Shown here in pieces: positions 35,695-48,160 of a DNA stretch of 64,000 nt. The first letter of the stretch is position 1. Every line of letters begins with the position of its first letter. Source of the DNA: Castor canadensis (taxonomy: Eukaryota > Chordata > Mammalia > Rodentia > Castoridae); contig NC_133390.1 of assembly GCF_047511655.1 (NCBI RefSeq), positions 122,120,083-122,184,082 of the forward strand, read 5' to 3'. The notes under the pieces are model-generated. The model saw nothing but the letters and a program-made list of their open reading frames with translations. It did not search any database and was not told the DNA's origin. Position numbers and translations under genes: made by a program.

Positions 35695-36105
35695 CTCAGG
35701 CTAGAGGTATGGTTCAAACAGTAGAGTACTTGCTTTGAATGTGTGAATTCCTGAGTACAAACCCCAGTCCTCCAAAAAAAAAGAATCTTCCAGGCACCAG
35801 TAGCTCACACCTGTAATCCTAGCTACTCAGTAGGCAGAGAGCAGAAGGATCAGATTCAAAACCAGCTCTGGCAAATAGCTTTTAAGACACTGTCTCAATA
35901 AACTCATCACAAAGAAGAGCTGATGTAGTGGCTCAAAGGTATAGGCCCTGAGTGCAAACCCCACTACTGCAAATAAAAACAAAAAAAAAATCTATGAGCT
36001 GAAGATGTAGATCATTGGAAGGATACTTGCCTAGTACATATGAGATCCTGGGTTTGATTCTTAGCACCATAAATAAGCCAATAAATGCTAAAAAAAAAAC
36101 CCACA
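35695..36105 (+). repeat. Cluster of ID-like and composite SINEs
   Basis: Three consecutive SINE pieces: an ID-like element (35695-35785), a composite element (35790-35985, 'agctcacacctgtaatccta', 'aaaccccactactgcaaata') and another ID-like element (35995-36100, 'gggtttgattcttagcacca'). Confidence 0.7.
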
Positions 36106-36580
36106 TCATTTTTTACTAAAATGATTTACTAAAATTGGAGATGTGCTTAGAAATTGTTACTTGCTCATTTATACAAGTTTATACAAGTTCTTTCAGGAAG
36201 AGGGATACTAATTTTGGAGTCTCAAGGAGTAACATAGCTTCTTTAACAAAAGCAGTTCCATAATCAAATGAGGTTCACAGGATTCTGAAAAGACTGAACT
36301 CCTTACCTTCTTCTCTTTACCATCTTTTAGACCAGGAGTTGGCAAAATTCAGCCAGTGAGCCAGATGCTTTCAGTTTTTATTGGAAAACTACACTCATTT
36401 GTTTACTATTATTTTCTGCTGTTTTCCCACTACAGTGGCATAACAGAATAGCTGAGATAGAGTCTGGATGATCTACAGTCTAAAACATTTACTATTTAGC
36501 ACTTTACAGAAAAAGTGTATTAATCCATACTTCAGAATAGCATAACTGACTGGCAAACAGGTAAGTAAAATTATATTACC
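36106..36580. other. Non-coding, nothing recognised
   Basis: AT-rich sequence with no recognised element or ORF of interest. Confidence 0.4.
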
Positions 36581-36584
36581 AAAC

Positions 36585-37040
36585 AATCTGGGTGTGGTGA
36601 CTTGTGCCTATAATCGAAGCTACTGAAGAGTGAACATCAGGAGAATCAAGGTTTGAAGCAGCAGATGGCGTGGAGGCTGGAGTGGAGAGTTTTAAGACCC
36701 TATCAATAAGCACTGGCATGGTGGTGCACACCTGTCCTCCCAAGTCAGCAGAAGGCATAAATGAGAGAATCATCATCCAAAAAACAACTTAAGCAAAAAA
36801 GGGCTGCAATGGGCTCAAGTGGTATAGCCACTGTCTATCAAATGCAAGGCCCTGAGTTCAAACCCTAGTAGCACACAAAAAAGAAAAAAAAATACTATAT
36901 AAGCTGAGCCTGGCAGCACATGTTTGTGAATCCCTGCACTAGGGAGGCTGAGGCAGAAGGATCTGGAGTTCCAGGCCAGCCTGGGCTACAAAGCAAGACC
37001 CTGTCTCAATAAATAAATAAATAGACAAAAATAATGTGGG
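36585..37040 (+). repeat. Cluster of three SINEs (composite, ID-like, B1-like)
   Basis: A composite element (36585-36780), an ID-like element (36795-36890, 'aggccctgagttcaaaccct') and a B1-like element (36900-37040, 'gggaggctgaggcagaagga', 'ccaggccagcctgggctaca') ending in an AATA-rich tail. Confidence 0.72.
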
Positions 37041-37329
37041 ATTAAAAAATATATAGGAGTATCTCATTCAAGTTATGGGTTTATTTTTCCCCAAAATAGA
37101 AGTCACCTTTCCATACTGTCTCTTGGTAGTCCTCAAAACTACACTATGAGAAAACAGGAGCATAATCAAAAGTAAATGGAAAAAAAGAATATATTAAGAG
37201 TTTTCACATTATACAGGCTTAATGAAACCTCGGTCTCCCTATTCTCACAACAATACACCCTGACTAACTAACTGCATTAAAATTACAGCAACTGTCAGCA
37301 GACACGTGCACCAAGCCACCTGAGGAGAC

Positions 37330-39240
37330 AAACTGAGCCAGGGTCACAGAGGGCGCCCTCCATGCTTTCAGAGCCAAGGAAGGGCCAACAGCTGGGAAGT
37401 ACCCAGCTCACCTCTCCTCAACTGTGTCCTGGGAGGAGTCACAGGCCAGGAAAACAAGAATTCCACCTCTTTGTCCCATTTACAGGCAGCACCTGGAGAG
37501 GGCTTCCCACTGGACACCTTGCCAGAAGCGCCCTTCTTAAAGGCGGTTCAGGATAGGAACACCAAAGTGTGCTTGTAGGTTCAGGGCCCCAGTCTCAGGA
37601 AACGGGGGCTTTTCGCAAATGTCTGGCAGGCTGACAAACTGGGATCATCTCTACTCCCCATTGGTTGATCCTGTGCTCCTTGCCCAGGCCATGGAGTCCA
37701 TTGCCCTAGTCTCGAGCAGCCTAGGCACCATGGCGCTCACTGACACCTGTTGGCTGGTGGTGTTTCCCACAGCCACAACTTGCCTCCTGGGCCACCTGCC
37801 TGGGAATGACACCAGATCGGGAGTATCCAGCTGCATTACCTGGCTGCATCAGACAGGGAATTCCCATCGCAGGTAGCCCTGTCCGGGGAGCCCTTCCACC
37901 CTCCTTCCTTCCCTCATGGCCCACAGGGGCACCTGACAGTGCCCGGCCTCCTGCTGCCCCTGCTTAGGAAGTCCGCTTTGGGCACACCAGCAACCACCCC
38001 CCCCCCCCCCCCCCCGCTCACCTCAGCCAGAGCTCCCAGCTCCGGCGACAGAGCTGTGCGGCCAAGGCCACAGGCCAACTGTGCACAGCAGCCCTTACAG
38101 ACACAGAAGCCCCCATCGCTAGCAGCTCCCTCGACGTGCCCCCCAGAGGACCAAATTCGCACTCAGAGCCAACGCTCTTTAGCCGCCCCTCCCCCTCACC
38201 CCAGAGCCTCCTCTCCAACCGCCGCTGCTTTGCATGGGTACTGTGCATGTGCTAGGTGCCCACAGTGCCAGCCCAGAGCTCCTGGTCTGCCGCACCGCCT
38301 CACGGCCGTGGAAATGTTACCTCTGCCAAGTCTATGAGAAGAGACCCAGAGCCATAGCGCGGGCTGCGGAGACGTGTCCACCGCACAAGTCCTCAACTAT
38401 GGCCTGGGAGGAATCAGAGCCCAGGAAAATAAGAATGCCGCTGCCTCTAGGTCCAATTTTGGGGCGGCCTCAGGAGGGGACTTGCTACCACACACCTTGG
38501 TTCCCCAAACCCCCTAAGAGCACTTCAGGGCGGAGGACCTCTTGACAGCACAGGGACTTCCCTAGGTGTCGAAAGGCTGAAGACTCTCCGGTCATCCCTG
38601 CCCCCCTCAATGATCTTGTCCTTGCCCCGGCATGGCAGCCATCGCCCTCAGCCCAAGCAGCCTTGTTGCCATGGTGCTCCAGATACAGGCGCTCCCTGGT
38701 GATGTGTCCCATAATGAAATCTCCTCTCTGGGCCACCGGCATGGGAATGGCACAGGGCCACTGGAGCGGCTGCATCAGACAGGGAAATCCCGGCTGCAGA
38801 TGGCTGCGCCCAGTGTCCCCTCCCGCCCACCTTCCCTCCCGTGTGGCCAGCAAGGACGTTCCCTGGCTTCAGGCCTCCTGCCGCTCCTGCACCGGGGACA
38901 CTTGCTCACCTCCACCGACGGACTCAGAGCTCCCAACTCCGCTGGAGCGATAGCTTCGCACACCCACCCACCCACAAGGCCCACCGCACTCCAGAGGCAG
39001 CCCTCCAGCCAACTCCTGGAAGTGCCCCTCTAGGCGCTGGATGCGCATCCCCGCGGTGTCTTCTATAGTCGCCTCAGCATCGCCTCTGTGGTGCGTACCT
39101 GCACCTTCCAAGAGCTGCCGCCTCCTTGTGTGCCCTGTGGAGAGCCGCTACACTGGTGTCCTGGATTCCAGTACAGCCTCGGGGCCCCAGAAGTGTTTTC
39201 TGGGCCATGTCTGTGTGAGCAGAGACCCAGAGAGGTGAAT
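37330..39240. repeat. GC- and CpG-rich tandem duplication (two units of about 0.9-1 kb)
   Basis: Unit 1 (about 37.36-38.34 kb) and unit 2 (about 38.34-39.23 kb) share an ordered set of blocks: 'cctgggaggagtcacaggccaggaaaa' / 'cctgggaggaatcagagcccaggaaaa' (shortened here to the shared 'cctgggagga'), 'ggctgcatcagacagggaa', the 'agctcccagctccg' / 'agctcccaactccg' block and 'agagacccagag'. The region is far richer in GC and CpG than its surroundings. The overlapping ORFs of 60-133 codons on all frames reflect the composition. It could be a CpG island or a GC-rich satellite-like repeat. Confidence 0.72.
37997..38015. repeat. Poly-C tract (19 C)
   Basis: An uninterrupted run of 19 C within unit 1 of the GC-rich duplication. 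Unit 2 lacks it. The exact length is prone to sequencing error. Confidence 0.85.
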
Positions 39241-39244
39241 TTCT

Positions 39245-39955
39245 GAAGAGAATAGACGGACTGCCCTCTGCAGGCCAAAGAAAGGATACTGTCATGGCTA
39301 GAGGTTAAAACCATGCCTTGGGGACACAGGGAAGAAGCAGCCAGAATAGGTTCCCAGAGAAGAATTCAAAATGGAGTGATTACATGCACCTTGACAAATT
39401 AGTGAAATGTTATTCACAGCAGAAGAATGATCTTCTATGCTAAGAAATAGCACGGGCATGTTGGTAAATTCCAAGGAGGCAGTCTAGCTGATGCTTATGT
39501 ACTTTGATATTATTAGCCAAGGGGACAAGGCACAGACTCGGTAGTAGCAAGTAAAATTACCTTACTTATATATGTCCCTGTCCATAACATCCACATATTT
39601 TGTGTTTGAGGACTACTGCCTTTAGGTGCACAGCTACAAGTAAGATCTTTCCTAAATAATTATATTTGTTTATCTTTTTTTTTAATGTGTATCATCAGTT
39701 TTTCCTCTCAGCATTATAGCCTATCCTTACTCAGCAAAGGAAACAAATTGCTGGAATAAGTTATACTATGCTTTATTAGATCAAATTATCCTGGCTGGGC
39801 TGATATTTTCAACATATAAAAAGAAGGTGATTGCTTTGTTATTATACATGTAATAAAGTCATGCTTGTGAGGAAAAAAAATGTTAGTATTTTTCCTGTCT
39901 TTGGAAATGGAAAAGTTGAGTAGAGATGAGAGTTTTCACTTTTGTATTTGAATTC
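39245..39955. other. Non-coding, nothing recognised
   Basis: AT-rich spacer between the GC-rich block and the CA repeat. Confidence 0.4.
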
Positions 39956-39962
39956 CTACAGG

Positions 39963-39963
<1 letters not shown>

Positions 39964-40009
<46 letters not shown>
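39964..40009. repeat. (CA)n microsatellite
   Basis: A pure CA run of about 46 bp. Confidence 0.95.
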
Positions 40010-40012
<3 letters not shown>

Positions 40013-40154
40013 GCAGTCCATCTAGGAAGAAAAGATCACAGAACTACAGGACATGTTCTTCCCTCACCTTCTTATCACTGCTGTGCTCTCCTTGCAATCA
40101 ATCACTATGAAGGCATTTTAGACTCGTGAGTAATACCTCTTAATGTTCCCACCT

Positions 40155-40540
40155 GGTTTGACTGAATGTATTCCCTCTTCCAAGTTCATATGTTAAAGCT
40201 CTCAACTACAATGTGATGCAGTTAAGAGGTGGGGTCTTTGGGAAATAATTAGGTTTCCATGAAGTCATAAGGCTGTAACCTATACCATGGGATTAATGTC
40301 CTCATGAGAAGAAGAGCCATCTCAGGGCTTCCTCTCTCTGCCTTGTGAGGAGAGAGAGGGAGACCCTGTTTGCAAGCCAAGAAGCTAGAAGATTAAGAAT
40401 CAAATCTGCTAGTACCTTGATGTTGGACTTGCTAGCTTTCAGAGCTATAAGAAATAAATGACTACTGTTTAAGCCACCCACTCCATGTTTTTTTGTTACA
40501 GGAGTCCAGAATGATTAAGACACCATCCAAATCCCAGAAA
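40155..40540 (+). mobile_element. Old solo LTR, MLT1/MST-type (ERVL-MaLR)
   Basis: Landmarks in order: 'caagttcatatgttaaagct', 'agaggtggggtctttgggaa', 'gggattaatgtcctcatgag', 'gagctataagaaataaatga' and 'ttgttacaggagtccagaat'. No internal sequence. Confidence 0.72.
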
Positions 40541-40639
40541 GAATAAAAGACTACTTAACTCTGTCCACATCTATTTGAGAATCATCCTTTATCTTCTCAT
40601 TATTTCCTTCTCTTTTTTTCTTTAAAATGACAAATCACT

Positions 40640-40775
40640 TGGGCGGCCCATATCTGGAACTCTAGCAATGGGAAGCTGAGGAAGAAGGATCACAGGTTCA
40701 AGGCCAATGTGGGATGCATAGTGAGTTCAATGCCAGCCAAAGGGACATAGTGAGGTCCTGTATTAAAAACAAGAA
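40640..40775 (+). repeat. B1-like SINE
   Basis: 'gcggcccatatctggaactc', 'gggaagctgaggaagaagga' and 'ttcaaggccaatgtgggatg'. Confidence 0.6.
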
Positions 40776-41039
40776 CTTTTTAAAAAATATAATAAAAATG
40801 ATAAAGCACACATAAATCAAGGAGTGCTCATTAAGCATCACAACTTTCCTGCTTTTTATAGCTAGGGAATTGAGTCACTCCTTCAAAGTCACCTTGTGCC
40901 AGAACCAAAACATTATCCCAGAACTTGCTTCATGATGGTTATGCCTGGGGTGTTCTGGTCCTCACTTTGTGGGATTGTTTTAGGTTTCTGGGGATGTGTG
41001 GTTGTAAAAACACAGCTTCCAGAATCTATGACCAGTGGC

Positions 41040-42960
41040 TCCAGGGGTAACAACAAAAATAGCATGGTACTTGCACAAAAACAGCCATGAAGACAAGGGA
41101 ACAGAATAGAACACACAGAATTAAACTAACAGAGGTACAGCTATCTGAATTTTTGACAGATGAATCAATCATATACAATAGAGAAAAGACTATGGCATCA
41201 ACAAACAGTACAGGTAAAACTGGCTATTTATATGCAGAAGACAGAAAGTATATTGTGATCTCTCACTCTATGAAAAGCAACTCAAAAAGAAGCAATGATT
41301 TTACTTTAATTAAATTTTTTGACTCTACTGGGGCCTGAACTCAGGACCTCACACTGCTAGACAGGCAGTCTTAACATTTGAGACTTCACCACCCCTGGAT
41401 CAATGATCTTAAAATAATATCTGAAATCTTGAAACTACTACAGGAAAACACTGGAAGATATAAGCATAGGCAATAATTTTCTGAATAGGACTCCAATTGT
41501 CCAGGAAATAAGAGCAGCTATATATGAATGGGGGTTGTATTAAATTAAAATCTCATGTGCATCAAAGGAAACAATGACTAGAATTAAGAGACCTCCAATA
41601 GAGTGGGAGAAAATCCTTGGACAGTATTCAACAGATAAACAATTACTATCCAGAATATACCAAGATATCAAAAACTTAAATAGTACAAGAACAAATAATC
41701 CAATTAATAAGTGGGTAAATTAATTGAACAGACAGTTGTCAAAAGAACTACTAATGCCTAATATATACACAAACACTTTAGACATAAAGGAAATGTAAAC
41801 CAAAACTGCACTGAGGGATGGTAGAGTGATTCAAGTGGTAGAGTGCCTGCTTAACAAGTTCCAGGCCCTGAGCTCAAACCCCAATACCACCAAAAACAAA
41901 ACAAACAAACAAAAAAACTACATTGAGATTTCATCTCACCCATTCAGAAAGGCATTTGTCATGGAAAGAAACAAGAAAACAGGAGAAGTGTCTGAAGTAG
42001 TACCGTGCCTGCCTAACAAGCATAAAGCTCTGAGTTTGAACCCCACTAGCAAAAAAAAAAAAGAAAGGAAGGAAGGAAAAAAGAAAACAAACAATGACAT
42101 GTACTATCAAGAGTGTTGGGGAAAACTAACCCTTATACACTATTGGTGGAAATGAAAACTAGTGCAATCATTATGTAATTCAGCACAGATGTTCCTCAAA
42201 AAATCAAAAATTGACTTGCCTTAAGAACCAGCCATATCACTCTTGAACATATATCTAAAGGAGTGTCAATAAACAGAGGAGAGAAACCCACACATATAAC
42301 CATGTTCATAGCAACATTGTTCACAATAGCCAAGCTGAGGAATCAGTCTATGTGCCCCCCAAACAAATGAATACATAAAGAAAATTATATACATGTATAT
42401 AAATATATATACAGATATATATAATATATAATGTGTGTATATGCATATGTATATATATGTGTCTATATGTATGTGTATATATACATGCATATATATGTAC
42501 AGGTATTATATATGAATATATATAATTGAGTATTATTCAGTCATAAAGAATAATGAATTCATGTCATTTGCTGGAGATGAATCAACCTGGAGATTATCAT
42601 GTTGAGTGAGATAAGCCAAACTCGAAAAGACAGATATCACCTGTTTTCACTCATAAGTGGAATCTAGACCTACATGATGATAATAATGATGGTGGTGATA
42701 ATGGACTTGAGGGTGAAAGGGGGACTGAGGGAAGAAAGGAAAACAGAGAGTACTGAGGGGTTAAAGGATGGAAGTATGTAACACACACACAAGAAGACAG
42801 CATATTGAAATCCACCAGACAGTGTTGGAGAAAGGCATAAAGAGGGATAGGGGTTAAGGGAATACAATTAACAGGGGAACTTGTTCAAATTACATGCATC
42901 TGTGGAATTACCAAAATGAAACTCACTTTACTACTAATGTATGCTAAGAAAAAACAGTTA
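41040..42960 (+). mobile_element. 5'-truncated LINE-1 with nested SINEs
   Basis: Plus-strand text of the ORF2 C-terminal half ('tagcatggtacttgcacaaa', 'aacagaggtacagctatctg', 'gagtgggagaaaatccttgg') continues to the 'tcacctgttttcactcataa' block and the 3' UTR. SINE pieces interrupt it at about 41325-41400 (minus), 41815-41930 and 41985-42070 (plus, ID-like). A TA-rich microsatellite lies at 42385-42525. No ORF2 frame is intact. Confidence 0.82.
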
Positions 42961-44464
42961 AAAGAAAATATCTGAAGTAAGCATGATTAATGTCTATTAT
43001 TATAAGGAAAAAATTAATTCTTTTGAGATAATCAAGGGGCCTCTGGAAACCCTCAAAATTTCTTTTAATCCAGGAGACTTAATTTAGAATTTGATTTTGA
43101 GAAATTTGTGAGAAATAGTTTTAAAACATACATCAGTCCAAGGGTGTCCCTTGATGGTTGAAGGTGCAAGGCCTTGAATTCATTTCCCCACCACTAGTCA
43201 TGAGTCGATATTATGAACAATAGAAAAACCACTGAAAATGTTTGAAAAGAAATAGTTTATATACTGGGAGAAGACAAAATAGAATCATACAAAATGCTCA
43301 AAACACCACAGAAGGTACCATGAGAATCAAAGACAAATGAAGAAACAATAAGGGAGATCAATGAATAGAAACAGTTACAAATATTATATGCTAATTCAGC
43401 TATATAGGGTATAAATGTGTTGGCTCAGGCTGGTCTGGAAATTGTGGGCTCCAGTGATCTTCAGGCCTCAGCCTCCTCAGGAACTGGAAATACAGGTGTG
43501 CACTCCTGTGCATAGCAATAAACCTACTTTAAATGTGCTGATGAGAGCCTAAGATAATGCAACAACTCTCAAAATCTGCTTACTAGCCTCTCCTGCAGCT
43601 ACAATACTGCTATACCCTGACCCCCAAAATTCCATCAGTATGATTATTCTGAAAAGAAATGATTGCCCTCGTCCACTGAAGGACCCATACTGTAATATCC
43701 CTAGCCACTTTACTCTCAATACCACAACTAGAAACCACAATTTGGTTCCATCAAGTGCACCACATTCACACAATGGAATAACACTCAACAATAACAGCAG
43801 AAACACTGACACAGGCAAAACATGGGAGAATGGGAAAAAATTTTAAATTGCATGAGAAAAACACAGCAACAAAAAATGAGACAATAATGGTATGGTGTTC
43901 ATTTACATAAATTTCAAGAGTAAACAGAGGTAATCCTGGACATAGAAATGAGCGTGGTGAAAAACCATGTGGGGTTGCAGTGGGAACACACTGGAAAAGT
44001 GTCCCACAGACATTCTGAGCTGATGGAAATGTCCTATCACAAGATCTAGGAGTGGTTACTGTTGTTCAAATTCATCAGCCATGTCCTGGATATTTGTGCA
44101 AATATTAATGTAATTGATTATGGCATGCCATTGTCTTCTATTTTGCTGCATTTACTAGATGTTATTTCAAATTCTGCCATTGGACTTCCAAGTCTCATTT
44201 CATTTCTCATTTATCCTGAGAAGCCCAAGAGATCATGGAAATAGTTGAAGCAGAAACAGGGGATATGGCTACAGCATTGCATGAATGCAAAACAGCGATA
44301 AGCCAGTGAAGAGGCAGGCCCTCACTTTTATGTTGACCACAAGTGCTCAGAGCTCCTTTCATGTACTTGACCTTGGAGAACTCCCCAGCACTGTATGCAC
44401 TGAGATCTTAGGTTGAGGGCACAGATGCAAAGATTAGAACCTTAAAGAAAAGGAGTGTTGCAAC
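42961..44464. other. Mostly unrecognised; B1-like SINE (minus) at about 43405-43515
   Basis: The SINE shows 'ctggtctggaaattgtgggc' and 'cctcagcctcctcaggaact', the complement of a B1-like end. A weak ID-like piece lies at 43140-43200. The text 43.6-44.1 kb looks like an old transposon fragment but I cannot name it. Confidence 0.45.
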
Positions 44465-44536
44465 GGCTGTGAGTCGGATTCCAACTGACATTGCTGTGGT
44501 TGCAAGGCAGACTACTAACTACTATACCATCAGGGC
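44465..44536 (-). pseudogene. tRNA-His-derived pseudogene with anticodon position GCA
   Basis: The minus strand follows tRNA-His(GTG) closely (GCCCTGATGGTATAGTAGTTAGTA ... TCAGTTGGAATCCGACTCACAGC, quoted in parts), giving 72 nt. The acceptor stem has two mismatches (C3:A70, C4:C69). The anticodon position reads GCA instead of GTG, which would be a Cys anticodon. I read it as a decayed His copy, not a working chimera. Confidence 0.72.
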
Positions 44537-44649
44537 CTGCCACTACAAGGATGAGCCACCCATAGTATTCTTTATACTTATAACCCACATGCACTTGTGA
44601 TGTTTGACTGTTCTTTTTAAGAGGGCCATGACTGGTGGTCAGTGAGAAC

Positions 44650-45235
44650 CTTATTCCTTAACCTCCTTTTTGTCACCTCTGTGTCCCACATTGCCTGGAT
44701 ACAATACAATTTCCACCTCCCCAAGACCCAGAGCTTTTAGGAATGTTGTCAAAGGGAGCAACCTCGCAGAAAACCCCACTAACCAGAAGCCCCAACAATG
44801 GCTTAGGAATGGTACAGATTGCAGCAGATGCTTCCCTGGCTCTGGTTGGGGGAGACACCGAGCAGATTCCCTGGAAGATGGTGAGCAGAGAACAGGAAGA
44901 GCATCGCGGGGGCTTCAGGTATATCTGATGCAGGTTTCTGAGGTAATCGAGGGCCAGCACAGGTCAAGGCCATAGGCATCTCCTACCCCATCGAATGGGT
45001 TTCCAATGGGCCAAGTGTACTAGGCACCACCCTTGTCTCCTTGTAATCCAAGGCTTTGCAGCTCAGTGGGCACCTGGGAGGCCTGCAGGCCCTGGGGAAG
45101 TGGCTGCAGTGACCAGACCTTCAGTGTACATCCTCATCCTGAACAGGCACAACGCTGGAGTCTCTGTGGTGCAGTCAGTTAGTGCATTCAGCTGTTAACC
45201 AAAAGCTTGGTCATTCAAGCCCACCCAGGGACTCT
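44650..45235 (+). repeat. Duplicated block A around a tRNA-Asn
   Basis: Direct, diverged repeat of 49320-49805. Shared blocks are 'atgggtttccaatg', 'gtaatccaaggctttgcagctcagtgggcacc' (partly), 'gcagtga' and the tRNA-Asn itself. The duplication therefore carried flanking DNA and not just the tRNA. Confidence 0.75.
45160..45233 (+). tRNA. tRNA-Asn(GTT)-like gene, degenerate
   Basis: 74 nt starting GTCTCTGTGG and ending CAGGGAC plus discriminator T. The acceptor stem pairs well and the anticodon loop CTGTTAA gives GTT (Asn). Two mismatches each in the anticodon stem and the T stem, and a non-standard discriminator, point to a pseudogene or a weak gene. No T run of four or more follows immediately. 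Confidence 0.7.
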
Positions 45236-45699
45236 TGGTGTCATTGTGAACCTGTTCCTGGCCACCACACCTCAGATTTTCTAGTCACACAGCAGCTACT
45301 AACATATGCCCTTCAGACTTGGGGGACTCAAACCTTCATTTTCCTGTCAAACAAGACAGGAAAACAATAGCTCTGTTTCAGTCTTTTGGAGGCTTTGAGG
45401 CCAAAGGGAAACTGGGCCTCACTTTCTATGTGCAACTCCTATGTCAACAGGACTATCCCATCTGAGGGTGACATGGATTTATATATTGTTGTGTCCACCA
45501 CAGGGGCCATTGGCATGAGCATCTTCTTCATTATCTCAAACCAATTTCCTCCTTACTTCCTGCACTATGTAGTTAACTTGTTTGAAAATGTTTTTTGCAA
45601 AACCGTTGCTTTCATGATATTATGATTACAAATCATGCTGCAGTCATCAGCCTTGGACACATAGCTTAACTCAAAACACATGAACAAATAAACATAACT

Positions 45700-48160
45700 A
45701 ATGATGTGAAAGTGTTCTACAATGAAAACAATAAAACTTTACCACATGAAATTGAAGAAGACACTAGAAGATGGAAAGACCTTGCATGTTTATTGGCTGG
45801 CAGATTTAATGTTGTGAAAATGGCTACACTATTGAAAGCAATCTACTGAGTTAATGCAGTTGCCATCAAAATTGCAACATCAACTTTTGCAGAAGTGGAA
45901 AAATTAATCCTAAAACATAAAAGACCCTGAATAGCAAAAGCAGAAAGAGTAATGCTGGAGGTATCATAATACTGGACTTCAAATTATACTGCAGGGACAG
46001 TAACAAAAATAGCAACAATATAACAGTTATAAAAGCCAATGGAAAAGAATAGAGGACACAGAAATAAACACACTGAACAAAGAGCCATCTGATTTCTGAC
46101 AAAGGAACCAAAAATATACAATGCAGAGAGGACAGCATCTTTAACACATGGCCCTGAAAAGATTGGGTATCTACATTCAGAAGACTGAAACTGTCCAGTG
46201 ATCACTCTCCCTATACAAAAGTCATTTCAAAATGTATCAAAGATCTTAATGTAATATTTGAAATTATTACAGGAAAACACTGGGAAAATTCTGGAAGATG
46301 TAGACATAAGCTATTATTTTCAAATAGAACTTCAGTTACCCAGAAATAAGAGCAAGAATAGACAAATGGGATTGAAGTAACTTAAAGAGCTCATGTGCAT
46401 CAAGAGAAACAATTACCAGAATCAAGAAACATCCCATAGAATGGGAGAAAATCCTTCCAGGTATTCAACTCATAAAAGATTTCTATCTGGACATACAAAG
46501 ATCTCAAAAAAATAAATAAATAAACAGCAAAAGTGCAAAGAAAGTAATTAAAAATGGGCAAATGAACTGAATGGACAGTTCTCAGAAGTACAAATGAGTA
46601 ATTAATACAGGCAGAAATGTTCAACATCTTTGCCCTAAAGGAAATGCAAATGAAAACTACAATGAGATTCCATCTCACTCCAGTCGGAATGTCAAGAAAA
46701 CAAGCAACAGCTCATGAGTATGCAGGGGAAAAGGAACTCATATACACTGTTGGTGGGATTGCAAACTAGGGGAGCCACTATGGAAATCAGTAAGGAGGGT
46801 CATCAAAAAAAAAGTAGACCTGCTTCCTTCATGTCCTTCTCTCAGGATCAGGAAATACAGGGACATAGGTCCAATGCATCCTGTTCTGACTCTCCTTCAT
46901 GAGAAATTAAATCTCCCTCCCTATTTTTTTCCTCTGGAAATCTCCCAGGCTGACTTTGCTGTTCCACCCTCTGCCTTTTACTCCCCAGACATTCTTTCCT
47001 TTTTGCACGTTGGTTAAAGTCCAGGTAGATTTAGGAGTCTTCCATTTGTCTTCCCTCTCTTCCTGGCCTATCAGGAATTAGAACAAGCCTCTCTAGTTTG
47101 GAGTGCCCCTTAACCTTTGGTTCCACCACCTTTGGCCTCTGTGGGCCCAAAACATGAGAAAAGTTCCCCATTTGTTAACCGTTCTGTGTTTGCATGTTGT
47201 GTGTAACATAGCTTTATGTTCCATCTGAAAGCACTTTGGAAAAATCTGGAGGTCACAGAGAAGTCCGGAGGGGGTGAGGAAATGCTGCCATGTGGCAAGG
47301 GCCACAATGCCTCCTTCAGCAGCCCAAGTACACATGGGCCATCTCTGCTGCCATGAAGATGCTTAGGAGGGCAGTCATGAGGTCTGTGGCATCTTGTTAT
47401 CCCCTAAGGAGGATTGCAATTAATCTATGGCTAAAAGTAAACTTAAAGATCAAAGATCACATGTTTTCTCTTATATGTGGAAGATAGACCTGTAAGTTAC
47501 ATGTATATATAGAAACATATATGATCATGATCATACATATACTCATGTATGTATGTACATAGTGACAGAGAGAACAAAATTGTATTAGTGAGTCTGTCTG
47601 AGGGAGCTACAGGAGGTGGAAGAGATAAAGAAAGTGTTAAAGAATGAGATAAAAAAAGAAAAATATTGAAACAACCCAGCTATATGTGAATATAATATAA
47701 TGCATTGTACAGGGAGATGCTGAATATTAGGGGAGCATGGTGGTAGACAATGAGTGGGTAATGGAGGGGGCAGAGTTAATTTCAAAAACACAATATACAC
47801 AGACCTGAAGTACCAAGGTGAAACCCCCTTGGACTATCAATATACACTGAATTAAGAAAATGAAGTGCAGGAGGGAAAAGTAAATCTTTTCCTGTGGTGG
47901 ATATCAGTGGGGGGAGGGGTCACAAGGAAAGGGGGAAGGAGGATGTATATGGTGGATATGCTTTGTATCCATATATGAAAATGGAAGAATGAAACTTGTT
48001 GAAATTGTTCTAAGAAGGGAGGGAGAGGGAAACAGAGAGAATGATGGACAGGTAAATCAAACTAAGATATATTTTAAACACATATGTAAATATCACAGTA
48101 TATCCCCCTGTACAACTATTATGTGCTGATATAATCATAAATAAAATAAAATTATCATTT
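45700..48160 (+). mobile_element. LINE-1, broken by a nested insertion
   Basis: Plus-strand ORF2 C-terminal text ('gccatcaaaattgcaacatc', 'ttctgacaaaggaaccaaaa', 'gagattccatctcactccag') up to about 46815. It resumes at about 47445 ('aaagatcacatgttttctct') with the 3' UTR and ends near an A/T-rich tail at 48160. Not intact. The right arm has the same element, the other way round, at 61390-63620. Confidence 0.85.
46815..47442. mobile_element. Insertion of about 630 bp nested in the L1 (unclassified, LTR-like)
   Basis: Non-L1 sequence splits the L1 at a precise point; the same insertion at the same point is found in the right arm (about 61835-62455). Length and the lack of coding text suit a solo LTR, but I cannot assign a family. 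Confidence 0.55.

Noticed and set aside
37619..39111. Overlapping ORFs up to 133 codons in the GC-rich block
   Set aside because: Open in several frames on both strands, as expected of GC-rich DNA with few stops. No frame is conserved between the two tandem units.
42266..42490. 74-codon ORF rich in I and Y on the minus strand
   Set aside because: Low-complexity translation of a TA-rich microsatellite inside an L1.
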